A stretch of 64,000 nucleotides of DNA from Osmia lignaria lignaria (Eukaryota > Arthropoda > Insecta > Hymenoptera > Megachilidae): NCBI RefSeq assembly GCF_051020975.1, contig NW_027478162.1:16368001-16432000 (forward strand), read 5' to 3'. The first letter of the stretch is position 1, and each line of letters begins with the position of its first letter. Positions 35,517 through 49,363 of the stretch are shown here, one piece after another. The position numbers and the translations under genes were made by a program. The notes under the pieces were generated by a model that saw only the letters and a program-made list of their open reading frames with translations, ran no database searches and was not told the DNA's origin.

Positions 35517-38500
35517 TCAGAAGCGTAGTTTTCGAGATATATCGAGATATTTAAAAGTTCCGAAGCCGCACCAACATAATAGGGATACAGAAACACCGTG
35601 GCCCCTTTCTTTGAGATAACTCTGCACTAGTGCGAGCCGCAAATGCCACTTCCAGCTTAGCTGTGCAGAAGAAGAACAACAAGAAGAAGAAATATCTCGA
35701 AATATGTCCGTCAGGCCCCTTCCCTTGAGATAAATCTGCAAATATCTCGGAAACGAAGCGAGCTATGGCGAAATGTTAAGAGACCTTTTTTGTAGAGAAT
35801 TAAGTTTCCTACTTTTTATGTTCTATGATATTTTCTGATCAGATGCGTAGTTCTCGAGATATATCAAGATATTTAAAAGTTCCGAAGCCGCACCAACATA
35901 ATAGAGATACATCAACACCGTGGCCCCTTTCTTTGAGATAACTCTGCACTATTGCGAGCTGCAAATGCCACTTCCAGCTTAGCTGTGCAGAGGAAGAACA
36001 ACAAGAAGAAGAAATATCTCGAAATATGTCCGTCAGGCCAGTTCCTTTGAGCTGAATCTGCAAATATCTCGGAAACGAAGCGAGCTATGGCAAAATGTTA
36101 AGAGACGTTTTTTATAGAGAATTAAGTTTCCTACTTTTTATGTTGTATGATATTTTTTGATCAGATGCGTAGTTCTCGAGATATATCAAGATATTTAAAA
36201 GTTCCGAAGCCGCACCAACATAATAGAGATACATCAACACCGTGGCCCCTTTCTTTGAGATAACTCTGCACTATTGCGAGCTGCAAATGCCACTTCCAGC
36301 TTAGCTGTGCAGAGGAAGAACAACAAGAAGAAGAAATATCTCGAAATATGTCCGTCAGGCCAGTTCCTTTGAGCTGAATCTGCAAATATCTCGGAAACGA
36401 AGCGAGCTATGGCAAAATGTTAAGAGACGTTTTTTATAGAGAATTAAGTTTCCCACTTTTTATGTTCTATGATATTTTTTGATCAGATGCGTAGTTCTCG
36501 AGATATATCAAGTTATTTAAAAGTTCCGAAGCCGCACCAACATAATAGAGATACAGAAACACCGTGGCCCCTTTCTTTGAGATAACTCTGCACTATTGCG
36601 AGCTGCAAATGCCACTTCCAGCTTAGCTGTGCAGAGGAAGAACAACAAGAAGAAGAAATATCTCGAAATATGTCCGTCAGGCCAGTTCCTTTGAGCTGAA
36701 TCTGCAAATATCTCGGAAACGAAGCGAGCTATGGCAAAATGTTAAGAGACGTTTTTTGTAGAGAATTATGTCTCCTACAATTTATGTTCTATGATATTTT
36801 TTGATCAGAAGCGTAGTTTTCGAGATATATCGAGATATTTAAAAGTTCCGAAACCGCACCAACATAATAGGGATACAGAAACACCGTGGCCCCTTTCTTT
36901 GAGATAACTCTGCACTAGTGCGAGCCGCAAATGCCACTTCCAGCTTAGCTGTGCAGAAGAAGAACAACAAGAAGAAGAAATATCTCGAAATATGTCCGTC
37001 AGGCCCCTTCCCCTGATATAAATCTGCAAATATCTCGGAAACGAAGCGAGCTATGGCAAAATGTTAAGAGACCTTTTTTGTAGAGAATTAAGTTTCCTAC
37101 TTTTTATGTTCTATGATATTTTTTGATGAGATGCGTAGTTCGCGAGATATATCAAGATATTTAAAAGTTCCGAAGCCGCACCAACATAATAGAGATACAG
37201 AAACACCGTGGCCCCTTTCTTTGAGATAACTCTGCACTATTGCGAGCTGCAAATGCCACTTCCAGCTTAGCTGTGCAGAGGAAGAACAACAAGAAGAAGA
37301 AATATCTCGAAATATGTCCGTCACGCCAGTTCCTTTGAGCTGAATCTGCAAATACCTCGGAAACGAAGCGAGCTATGGCAAAATGTTAAGAGACGTTTTT
37401 TGTAGAGAATTATGTTTCCTACAATCTATGTTCTATGATATTTTTTGATCAGAAGCGTAGTTTTCGAGATATATCGAGATATTTAAAAGTTCCGAAGCCG
37501 CACCAACATAATAGGGATACAGAAACACCGTGGCCCCTTTCTTTGAGATAACTCTGCACTAGTGCGAGCCGCAAATGCCACTTCCAGCTTAGCTGTGCAG
37601 AAGAAGAACAACAAGAAGAAGAAATATCTCGAAATATGTCCGTCAGGCCCCTTCCCTTGAGATAAATCTGCAAATATCTCGGAAACGAAGCGAGCTATGG
37701 CAAAATGTTAAGAGACCTTTTTTGTAGAGAATTAAGTTTCCTACTTTTTATGTTCTATGGTATTTTTTGTTGAGATGCGTAGTTCTCGAGATATATCAAG
37801 ATATTTAAAAGTTCCGAAGCCGCACCAACATAATAGAGATACAGAAATACCGTGGCCCCTTTCTTTGAGATAACTCTGCACTATTGCGAGCTGCAAATGC
37901 CACTTCCAGCTTAGCTGTGCAGAGGAAGAACAACAAGAAGAAGAAATATCTCGAAATATGTCCGACACGCCAGTTCCTTTGAGCTGAATCTGCAAATATC
38001 TCGGAAACGAAGCGAGCTATGGCAAAATGTTAAGAGACGTTTTTTGTAGAGAATTATGTTTCCTACAATTTATGTTCTATGATATTTTTTGATCAGAAGC
38101 GTAGTTTTCGAGATATATCGAGATATTTAAAAGTTCCGAAGCCGCACCAACATAATAGGGATACAGAAACACCGTGGCCCCTTTCTTTGAGATAACTCTG
38201 CACTAGTGCGAGCCGCAAATGCCACTTCCAGCTTAGCTGTGCAGAAGAAGAACAACAAGAAGAAGAAATATCTCGAAATATGTCCGTCAGGCCCCTTCCC
38301 TTGAGATATATCTGCAAATATCTCGGAAACGAAGCGAGCTATGGCAAAATGTTAAGAGACCTTTTTTGTAGAGAATTAAGTTTCCTACTTTTTATGTTCT
38401 ATGATATTTTTTGATCAGATGCGTAGTTCTCGAGATATATCAAGATATTTAAAAGTTCCGAAGCCGCACCAACATAATAGAGATACAGAAACACCGTGGC

Positions 38501-39380
38501 CCCTTTCTTTGAGATAACTCTGCACTATTGCGAGCTGTAAATGCCACTTCCAGCTTAGCTGTGCAGAAGAAGAACAACAAGAAGAAGAAATATCTCGAAA
38601 TATGTCCGTCAGGCCCCTTCCCTTGAGATATATCTGCAAATATCTCGGAAACGAAGCGAGCTATGGCAAAATGTTAAGAGACCTTTTTTGTAGAGAATTC
38701 TGTTTCCTACAATTTATGTTCTATGATATTTTTTGATCAGAAGCGTAGTTTTCGAGATATATCGAGATATTTAAAAGTTCCGAAGCCGCACCAACATAAT
38801 AGAGATACAGAAACACCGTGGCCCCTTTCTTTGAGATAACTCTGCACTAGTGCGAGCCGCAAATGCCACTTCCAGCTTAGCTGTGCAGAAGAAGAACAAC
38901 AAGAAGAAGAAATATCTCGAAATATGTCCGTCAGGCCCCTTCCCTTGAGATAAATCTGCAAATATCTCGGAAACGAAGCGAGCTATGGCGAAATGTTAAG
39001 AGACCTTTTTTGTAGAGAATTAAGTTTCCTACTTTTTATGTCCTATGATATTTTTTGATCAGATGCGTAGTTCTCGAGATATATCAAGATATTTAAAAGT
39101 TCCGAAGCCGCACCAACATAATAGAGATACATCAACACCGTGGCCCCTTTCTTTGAGATAACTCTGCACTATTGCGAGCTGCAAATGCCACTTCCAGCTT
39201 AGCTGTGCAGAGGAAGAACAACAAGAAGAAGAAATATCTCGAAATATGTCCGTCAGGCCAGTTCCTTTGAGCTGAATCTGCAAATATCTCGGAAACGAAG
39301 CGAGCTATGGCAAAATGTTAAGAGACGTTTTTTATAGAGAATTATGTTTCCTACAATTTATGTTCTATGATATTTTTTGA

Positions 39381-41312
39381 TCAGAAGCGTAGTTTTCGAG
39401 ATATATCGAGATATTTAAAAGTTCCGAAGCCGCACCAACATAATAGGGATACAGAAACACCGTGGCCCCTTTCTTTGAGATAACTCTGCACTAGTGCGAG
39501 CCGCAAATGCCACTTCCAGCTTAGCTGTGCAGAAGAAGAACAACAAGAAGAAGAAATATCTCGAAATATGTCGGTCAGGCCCCTTCCCTTGAGATATATC
39601 TGCAAATATCTCGGAAACGAAGCGAGCTATGGCAAAATGTTAAGAGACCTTTTTTGTAGAGAATTATGCTTCCTACAATTTATGTTCTATGATATTTTTT
39701 GATCAGAAGCGTAGTTTTCGAGATACATCGAGATATTTAAAAGTTCCGAAGCCGCACCAACATAATAGAGATACAGAAACACCGTGGCCCCTTTCTTTGA
39801 GATAACTCTGCACTAGTGCGAGCCGCAAATGCCAGTTCCAGCTTAGCTGTGCAGAAGAAGAACAACAAGAAGATGAAATATCTCGAAATATGTCCGTCAG
39901 GCCCCTTCCCTTGAGATAAATCTGCAAATATCTCGGAAACGAAGCGAGCTATGGCAAAATGTTAAGAGACCTTTTTTGTAGAGAATTAAGTTTCCTACTT
40001 TTTATGTTGTATGATATTTTTTGATCAGATGCGTAGTTCTCGAGATATATCAAGATATTTAAAAGTTCCGAAGCCGCACCAACATAATAGAGATACAGAA
40101 ACACCGTGGCCCCTTTCTTTGAGATAACTCTGCACTATTGCGAGCTGCAAATGCCACTTCCAGCTTAGCTGTGCAGAGGAAGAACAACAAGAAGAAGAAA
40201 TATCTCGAAATATGTCCGTCAGGCCAGTTCCTTTGAGCTGAATCTGCAAATATCTCGGAAACGAAGCGAGCTATGGCAAAATGTTAAGAGACGTTTTTTA
40301 TAGAGAATTATGTTTCCTACAATTTATGTTCTATGATATTTTTTGATCAGAAGCGTAGTTTTCGAGATATATCGAGATATTTAAAAGTTCCGAAGCCGCA
40401 CCAACATAATAGGGATACAGACACACCGTGGCCCCTTTCTTTGAGATAACTCTGCACTAGTGCGAGCCGCAAATGCCACTCCCAGCTTAGCTGTGCAGAA
40501 GAAGAACAACAAGAAGAAGAAATATCTCGAAATATGTCCGTCAGGCCCCTTCCCTTGAGATATATCTGCAAATATCTCGGAAACGAAGCGAGCTATGGCA
40601 AAATGTTGAGAGACCTTTTTTGTAGAGAATTATGCTTCCTACAATTTATGTTCTATGATATTTTTTGATCAGAAGCGTAGTTTTCGAGATACATCGAGAT
40701 ATTTGAAAGTTCCGAAGCCGCACCAACATAATAGAGATACAGAAACACCGTGGCCCCTTTCTTTGAGATAACTCTGCACTAGTGCGAGCCGCAAATGCCA
40801 GTTCCAGCTTAGCTGTGCAGAAGAAGAACAACAAGAAGAAGAAATATCTCGAAATATGTCCGTCAGGCCCCTTCCCTTGAGATAAATCTGCAAATATCTC
40901 GGAAACGAAGCGAGCTATGGCAAAATGTTAAGAGACCTTTTTTGTAGAGAATTAAGTTTCCTACTTTTTATGTGGTATGATATTTTTTGATCAGATGCGT
41001 AGTTCTCGAGATATATCAAGATATTTAAAAGTTCCGAAGCCGCACCAACATAATAGAGATACAGAAACACCGTGGCCCCTTTCTTTGAGATAACTCTGCA
41101 CTAGTGCGAGCCGCAAATGCCACTTCCAGCTTAGCTGTGCAGAAGAAGAACAACAAGAAGAAGAAATATCTCGAAATATGTCCGTCAGGCCCCTTCCCTT
41201 GAGATATATCTGCAAATATCTCGGAAACGAAGCGAGCTATGGCAAAATGTTAAGAGACCTTTTTTGCAGAGAATTCTGTTTCCTACAATTTATGTTCTAT
41301 GATATTTTTTGA
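39381..41312. repeat. Trimer duplication, 2 x 966 bp
   Basis: Units 39381 (B), 39703 (B with GATACATCGAG) and 40025 (A) are followed by 40347, 40669 and 40991 in the same order. Unit 40991 starts like the third unit, with the rare ATGTGGTATG upstream in place of ATGTTGTATG. It then switches to a B-type right half (CTAGTGCGAGCCGC), so the second copy ends in a chimera. Confidence 0.75.
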
Positions 41313-41634
41313 TCAGAAGCGTAGTTTTCGAGATATATCGAGATATTTAAAAGTTCCGAAGCCGCACCAACATAATAGAGATACAGAAACACCGTGGCCC
41401 CTTTCTTTGAGATAACTCTGCACTAGTGCGAGCCGCAAATGCCACTTCCAGCTTAGCTGTGCAGAAGAAGAACAACAAGAAGAAGAAATATCTCGAAATA
41501 TGTCCGTCAGGCCCCTTCCCTTGAGATAAATCTGCAAATATCTCGGAAACGAAGCGAGCTATGGCAAAATGTTAAGAGACCTTTTTTGTAGAGAATTAAG
41601 TTTCCTACTTTTTATGTTCTATGATATTTTTTGA

Positions 41635-42601
41635 TCAGATGCGTAGTTCTCGAGATATATCAAGATATTTAAAAGTTCCGAAGCCGCACCAACATAATAG
41701 AAATACAGAAACACCGTGGCCCCTTTCTTTGAGATAACTCTGCACTATTGCGAGCTGCAAATGCCACTTCCAGCTTAGCTGTGCAGAGGAAGAACAACAA
41801 GAAGAAGAAATATCTCGAAATATGTCCGTCAGGCCAGTTCCTTTGAGCTGAATCTGCAAATATCTCGGAAACGAAGCGAGCTATGGCAAAATGTTAAGAG
41901 ACGTTTTTTATAGAGAATTATGTTTCCTACAATTTATATTCTATGATATTTTTTGATCAGAAGCGTAGTTTTCGAGATATATCGAGATATTTAAAAGTTC
42001 CGAAGCCGCACCAACATAATAGGGATACAGAAACACCTTGGCCCCTTTCTTTGAGATAACTCTGCACTAGTGCGAGCCGCAAATGCCACTTCCAGCTTAG
42101 CTGTGCAGAAGAAGAACAACAAGAAGAAGAAATATCTCGAAATATGTCCGTCAGGCCCCTTCCCTTCAGATAAATCTGCAAATATCTCGGAAACGAAGCG
42201 AGCTATGGCGAAATGTTAAGAGACCTTTTTTGTAGAGAATTAAGTTTCCTACTTTTTATGTTCTATGATATTTTTTGATCAGATGCGTAGTTCTCGAGAT
42301 ATATCAAGATATTTAAAAGTTCCGAAGCCGCACCAACATAATAAGAGATACAGAAACACCGTGGCCCCTTTCTTTGAGATAACTCTGCACGATTGCGAGC
42401 TGTAAATGCCACTTCCAGCTTAGCTGTGCAGAAGAAGAACAACAAGAAGAAGAAATATCTCGAAATATGTCCGTCAGGCCCCTTCCCTTGAGATAAATCT
42501 GCAAATATCTCGGAAACGAAGCGAGCTATGGCGAAATGTTAAGAGACCTTTTTTGTAGAGAATTAAGTTTCCCACTTTTTATGTTCTATGATATTTTTTG
42601 A
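41635..42601. repeat. Three-unit block with an inserted A, copied at 49042-50008
   Basis: Unit 41957 and unit 49364 share ACACCTTGGCC, CCCTTCAGATAAATC and TTTATATTCTATG upstream. The next units (42279 and 49686) share a one-base insertion giving AATAAGAGATAC near 42344 and 49751. The offset is 23 units plus one base. These units also restore TTTGTAGAGAATTAAG flanks. Confidence 0.85.
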
Positions 42602-45600
42602 TCAGATGCGTAGTTCTCGAGATATATCAAGATATTTAAAAGTTCCGAAGCCGCACCAACATAATAGAGATACAGAAACACCGTGGCCCCTTTCTTTGAG
42701 ATAACTCTGCACTATTGCGAGCTGCAAATGCCACTTCCAGCTTAGCTGTGCAGAGGAAGAACAACAAGAAGAAGAAATATCTCGAAATATGTCCGTCAGG
42801 CCAGTTCCTTTGAGCTGAATCTGCAAATATCTCGGAAACGAAGCGAGCTATGGCAAAATGTTAAGAGACGTTTTTTATAGAGAATTAAGTTTCCTACTTT
42901 TTATGTTGTATGATATTTTTTGATGAGATGCGTAGTTCTCGAGATATATCAAGATATTTAAAAGTTCCGAAGCCGCACCAACATAATAGAGATACAGAAA
43001 CACCGTGGCCCCTTTCTTTGAGATAACTCTGCACTACTGCGAGCTGCAAATGCCACTTCCAGCTTAGCTGTGCAGAGGAAGAACAACAAGAAGAAGAAAT
43101 ATCTCGAAATATGTCCGTCAGGCCAGTTCCTTTGAGCTGAATCTGCAAATATCTCGGAAACGAAGCTAGCTATGGCAAAATGTTAAGAGACGTTTTTTGT
43201 AGAGAATTATGTTTCCTACAATTTATGTTCTATGATATTTTTTGATCAGAAGCGTAGTTTTCGAGATATATCGAGATATTTAAAAGTTCCGAAGCCGCAC
43301 CAACATAATAGGGATACAGAAACACCGTGGCCCCTTTCTTTGAGATAACTCTGCACTAGTGCGAGCCGCAAATGCCACTTCCAGCTTAGCTGTGCAGAAG
43401 AAGAACAACAAGAAGAAGAAATATCTCGAAATATGTCCGTCAGGCCCCTTCCCTTGAGATAAATCTGCAAATATCTCGGAAACGAAGCGAGCTATGGCGA
43501 AATGTTAAGAGACCTTTTTTGTAGAGAATTAAGTTTCCTACTTTTTATGTTCTATGATATTTTCTGATCAGATGCGTAGTTCTCGAGATATATCAAGATA
43601 TTTAAAAGTTCCGAAGCCGCACCAACATAATAGAGATACATCAACACCGTGGCCCCTTTCTTTGAGATAACTCTGCACTATTGCGAGCTGCAAATGCCAC
43701 TTCCAGCTTAGCTGTGCAGAGGAAGAACAACAAGAAGAAGAAATATCTCGAAATATGTCCGTCAGGCCAGTTCCTTTGAGCTGAATCTGCAAATATCTCG
43801 GAAACGAAGCGAGCTATGGCAAAATGTTAAGAGACGTTTTTTATAGAGAATTAAGTTTCCTACTTTTTATGTTGTATGATATTTTTTGATCAGATGCGTA
43901 GTTCTCGAGATATATCAAGATATTTAAAAGTTCCGAAGCCGCACCAACATAATAGAGATACAGAAACACCGTGGCCCCTTTCTTTGAGATAACTCTGCAC
44001 TATTGCGAGCTGCAAATGCCACTTCCAGCTTAGCTGTGCAGAGGAAGAACAACAAGAAGAAGGAATATCTCGAAATATGTCCGTCAGGCCAGTTCCTTTG
44101 AGCTGAATCTGCAAATATCTCGGAAACGAAGCGAGCTATGGCAAAATGTTAAGAGACGTTTTTTGTAGAGAATTATGTTTCCTACAATTTATGTTCTATG
44201 ATATTTTTTGACCAGAAGCGTAGTTTTCGAGATATATCGAGATATTTAAAAGTTCCGAAGCCGCACCAACATAATAGGGATACAGAAACACCGTGGCCCC
44301 TTTCTTTGAGATAACTCTGCACTAGTGCGAGCCGCAAATGCCACTTCCAGCTTAGCTGTGCAGAAGAAGAACAACAAGAAGAAGAAATATCTCGAAATAT
44401 AACCGTCAGGCCCCTTCCCTTGAGATAAATCTGCAAATATCTCGGAAACGAAGCGAGCTATGGCGAAATGTTAAGAGACCTTTTTTGTAGAGAATTAAGT
44501 TTCCCACTTTTTATGTTCTATGATATTTTTTGATCAGATGCGTAGTTCTCGAGATATATCAAGATATTTAAAAGTTCCGAAGCCGCACCAACATAATAGA
44601 GATACAGAAACACCGTGGCCCCTTTCTTTGAGATAACTCTGCACTATTGCGAGCTGCAAATGCCACTTCCAGCTTAGCTGTGCAGAGGAAGAACAACAAG
44701 AAGAAGAAATATCTCGAAATATGTCCGTCAGGCCAGTTCCTTTGAGCTGAATCTGCAAATATCTCGGAAACGAAGCGAGCTATGGCAAAATGTTAAGAGA
44801 CGTTTTTTATAGAGAATTAAGTTTCCTACTTTTTATGTTGTATGATATTTTTTGATCAGAAGCGTAGTTTTCGAGATATATCGAGATATTTAAAAGTTCC
44901 GAAGCCGCACCAACATAATAGGGATACAGAAACACCGTGGCCCCTTTCTTTGAGATAACTCTGCACTAGTGCGAGCCGCAAATGCCACTTCCAGCTTAGC
45001 TGTGCAGAAGAAGAACAACAAGAAGAAGAAATATCTCGAAATATGTCCGTCAGGCCCCTTCCCTTGAGATAAATCTGCAAATATCTCGGAAACGAAGCGA
45101 GCTATGGCGAAATGTTAAGAGACCTTTTTTGTAGAGAATTAAGTTTCCTACTTTTTATGTTCTATGATATTTTCTGATCAGATGCGTAGTTCTCGAGATA
45201 TATCAAGATATTTAAAAGTTCCGAAGCCGCACCAACATAATAGAGATACATCAACACCGTGGCCCCTTTCTTTGAGATAACTCTGCACTATTGCGAGCTG
45301 CAAATGCCACTTCCAGCTTAGCTGTGCAGAGGAAGAACAACAAGAAGAAGAAATATCTCGAAATATGTCCGTCAGGCCAGTTCCTTTGAGCTGAATCTGC
45401 AAATATCTCGGAAACGAAGCGAGCTATGGCAAAATGTTAAGAGACGTTTTTTATAGAGAATTAAGTTTCCTACTTTTTATGTTGTATGATATTTTTTGAT
45501 CAGATGCGTAGTTCTCGAGATATATCAAGATATTTAAAAGTTCCGAAGCCGCACCAACATAATAGAGATACAGAAACACCGTGGCCCCTTTCTTTGAGAT

Positions 45601-48397
45601 AACTCTGCACTATTGCGAGCTGCAAATGCCACTTCCAGCTTAGCTGTGCAGAGGAAGAACAACAAGAAGAAGAAATATCTCGAAATATGTCCGTCAGGCC
45701 AGTTCCTTTGAGCTGAATCTGCAAATATCTCGGAAACGAAGCGAGCTATGGCAAAATGTTAAGAGACGTTTTTTATAGAGAATTAAGTTTCCTACTTTTT
45801 ATGTTGTATGATATTTTTTGATCAGATGCGTAGTTCTCGAGATATATCAAGATATTTAAAAGTTCCGAAGCCGCACCAACATAATAGAGATACAGAAACA
45901 CCGTGGCCCCTTTCTTTGAGATAACTCTGCACTATTGCGAGCTGCAAATGCCACTTCCAGCTTAGCTGTGCAGAGGAAGAACAACAAGAAGAAGAAATAT
46001 CTCGAAATATGTCCGTCAGGCCAGTTCCTTTGAGCTGAATCTGCAAATATCTCGGAAACGAAGCGAGCTATGGCAAAATGTTAAGAGACGTTTTTTGTAG
46101 AGAATTATGTTTCCTACAATTTATGTTCTATGATATTTTTTGATCAGAAGCGTAGTTTTCGAGATATATCGAGATATTTAAAAGTTCCGAAGCCGCACCA
46201 ACATAATAGGGATACAGAAACACCGTGGCCCCTTTCTTTGAGATAACTCTGCACTAGTGCGAGCCGCAAATGCTACTTCCAGCTTAGCTGTGCAGAAGAA
46301 GAACAACAAGAAGAAGAAATATCTCGAAATATAACCGTCAGGCCCCTTCCCTTGAGATAAATCTGCAAATATCTCGGAAACGAAGCGAGCTATGGCGAAA
46401 TGTTAAGAGACCTTTTTTGTAGAGAATTAAGTTTCCCACTTTTTATGTTCTATGATATTTTTTGATCAGATGCGTAGTTCTCGAGATATATCAAGATATT
46501 TAAAAGTTCCGAAGCCGCACCAACATAATAGAGATACAGAAACACCGTGGCCCCTTTCTTTGAGATAACTCTGCACTATTGCGAGCTGCAAATGCCACTT
46601 CCAGCTTAGCTGTGCAGAGGAAGAACAACAAGAAGAAGAAATATCTCGAAATATGTCCGTCAGGCCAGTTCCTTTGAGCTGAATCTGCAAATATCTCGGA
46701 AACGAAGCGAGCTATGGCAAAATGTTAAGAGACGTTTTTTATAGAGAATTAAGTTTCCTACTTTTTATGTTGTATGATATTTTTTGATCAGATGCGTAGT
46801 TCTCGAGATATATCAAGATATTTAAAAGTTCCGAAGCCGCACCAACATAATAGAGATACAGAAACACCGTGGCCCCTTTCTTTGAGATAACTCTGCACTA
46901 CTGCGAGCTGCAAATGCCACTTCCAGCTTAGCTGTGCAGAGGAAGAACAACAAGAAGAAGAAATATCTCGAAATATGTCCGTCAGGCCAGTTCCTTTGAG
47001 CTGAATCTGCAAATATCTCGGAAACGAAGCGAGCTATGGCAAAATGTTAAGAGACGTTTTTTGTAGAGAATTATGTTTCCTACAATTTATGTTCTATGAT
47101 ATTTTTTGATCAGAAGCGTAGTTTTCGAGATATATCGAGATATTTAAAAGTTCCGAAGCCGCACCAACATAATAGGGATACAGAAACACCGTGGCCCCTT
47201 TCTTTGAAATAACTCTGCACTAGTGCGAGCCGCAAATGCCACTTCCAGCTTAGCTGTGCAGAAGAAGAACAACAAGAAGAAGAAATATCTCGAAATATGT
47301 CCGTCAGGCCCCTTCCCTTGAGATAAATCTGCAAATATCTCGGAAACGAAGCGAGCTATGGCGAAATGTTAAGAGACCTTTTTTGTAGAGAATTAAGTTT
47401 CCTACTTTTTATGTTCTATGATATTTTCTGATCAGATGCGTAGTTCTCGAGATATATCAAGATATTTAAAAGTTCCGAAGCCGCACCAACATAATAGAGA
47501 TACATCAACACCGTGGCCCCTTTCTTTGAGATAACTCTGCACTATTGCGAGCTGCAAATGCCACTTCCAGCTTAGCTGTGCAGAGGAAGAACAACAAGAA
47601 GAAGAAATATCTCGAAATATGTCCGTCAGGCCAGTTCCTTTGAGCTGAATCTGCAAATATCTCGGAAACGAAGCGAGCTATGGCAAAATGTTAAGAGACG
47701 TTTTTTATAGAGAATTAAGTTTCCTACTTTTTATGTTGTATGATATTTTTTGATCAGATGCGTAGTTCTCGAGATATATCAAGATATTTAAAAGTTCCGA
47801 AGCCGCACCAACATAATAGAGATACAGAAACACCGTGGCCCCTTTCTTTGAGATAACTCTGCACTATTGCGAGCTGCAAATGCCACTTCCAGCTTAGCTG
47901 TGCAGAGGAAGAACAACAAGAAGAAGAAATATCTCGAAATATGTCCGTCAGGCCAGTTCCTTTGAGCTGAATCTGCAAATATCTCGGAAACGAAGCGAGC
48001 TATGGCAAAATGTTAAGAGACGTTTTTTGTAGAGAATTATGTTTCCTACAATTTATGTTCTATGATATTTTTTGATCAGAAGCGTAGTTTTCGAGATATA
48101 TCGAGATATTTAAAAGTTCCGAAGCCGCACCAACATAATAGGGATACAGAAACACCGTGGCCCCTTTCTTTGAGATAACTCTGCACTAGTGCGAGCCGCA
48201 AATGCCACTTCCAGCTTAGCTGTGCAGAAGAAGAACAACAAGAAGAAGAAATATCTCGAAATATAACCGTCAGGCCCCTTCCCTTGAGATAAATCTGCAA
48301 ATATCTCGGAAACGAAGCGAGCTATGGCAAAATGTTAAGGGACCTCTTTTGTAGAGAATTAAGTTTCCTACTTTTTATGTTCTATGATATTTTTTGA
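42602..48397. repeat. Hexamer higher-order repeat, 3 x 1,932 bp
   Basis: Copies are 42602-44533, 44534-46465 and 46466-48397. Each begins after TTTCCCAC (42568, 44500, 46432), replacing the usual TTTCCTAC, and each ends with a B unit carrying ATAACCG (44399, 46331, 48263); both marker series are exactly 1,932 bp apart. Copies 1 and 3 have the order A, A (with CACTACTGCG), B, A with ACATCAAC, A, B. Copy 2 has A, B, A with ACATCAAC, A, A, B, so its ACATCAAC unit sits one place earlier while the total stays six. This is the cleanest higher-order repeat in the window. Confidence 0.9.
44856..45177. repeat. B monomer with an A-type left flank
   Basis: The body is class B (AGAAGCG, TTTTCGAG, GGGATAC, CTAGTGCGAGCC). 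The 60 bases before it are the class A flank (TTTTTTATAGAGAATTAAG, ATGTTGTATG) instead of AATTATGTTTCCTACAA. The switch falls in the shared ATGATATTTTTTGATCAGA around 44847-44867. It lies in the hexamer copy whose order is rearranged, so this may be the scar of that rearrangement. Confidence 0.75.
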
Positions 48398-49041
48398 TCA
48401 GATGCGTAGTTCTCGAGATATATCAAGATATTTAAAAGTTCCGAAGCCGCACCAACATAATAGAGATACAGAAACACCGTGGCCCCTTTCTTTGAGATAA
48501 CTCTGCACTATTGCGAGCTGTAAATGCCACTTCCAGCTTAGCTGTGCAGAAGAAGAACAACAAGATGAAGAAATATCTCGAAATATGTCCGTCAGGCCCC
48601 TTCCCTTGAGATATATCTGCAAATATCTCGGAAACGAAGCGAGCTATGGCAAAATGTTAAGAGACCTTTTTTGCAGAGAATTCTGTTTCCTACAATTTAT
48701 GTTCTATGATATTTTTTGATCAGAAGCGTAGTTTTCGAGATATATCGAGATATTTAAAAGTTCCGAAGCCGCACCAACATAATAGAGATACAGAAACACC
48801 GTGGCCCCTTTCTTTGAGATAACTCTGCACTAGTGCGAGCCGCAAATGCCACTTCCAGCTTAGCTGTGCAGAAGAAGAACAACAAGAAGAAGAAATATCT
48901 CGAAATATGTCCGTCAGGCCCCTTCCCTTGAGATAAATCTGCAAATATCTCGGAAACGAAGCGAGCTATGGCAAAATGTTAAGAGACCTTTTTTGTAGAG
49001 AATTAAGTTTCCTACTTTTTATGTTCTATGATATTTTTTGA

Positions 49042-49363
49042 TCAGAAGCGTAGTTTTCGAGATATATCGAGATATTTAAAAGTTCCGAAGCCGCACCAAC
49101 ATAATAGGGATACAGAAACACCGTGGCCCCTTTCTTTGAGATAACTCTGCACTATTGCGAGCTGCAAATGCCACTTCCAGCTTAGCTGTGCAGAGGAAGA
49201 ACAACAAGAAGAAGAAATATCTCGAAATATGTCCGTCAGGCCAGTTCCTTTGAGCTGAATCTGCAAATATCTCGGAAACGAAGCGAGCTATGGCAAAATG
49301 TTAAGAGACGTTTTTTATAGAGAATTATGTTTCCTACAATTTATATTCTATGATATTTTTTGA
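49042..49363. repeat. B-to-A chimeric monomer
   Basis: The left third is class B (AGAAGCG, TTTTCGAG, GGGATAC ending near 49110). The rest is class A (CTATTGCGAGCTGC from 49155, GAGGAAGAAC, GGCCAGTTCC, GAGCTGAATC). The breakpoint is therefore within 49110-49155. It occupies the place that unit 41635, an ordinary A unit, holds in the related block. Confidence 0.85.
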
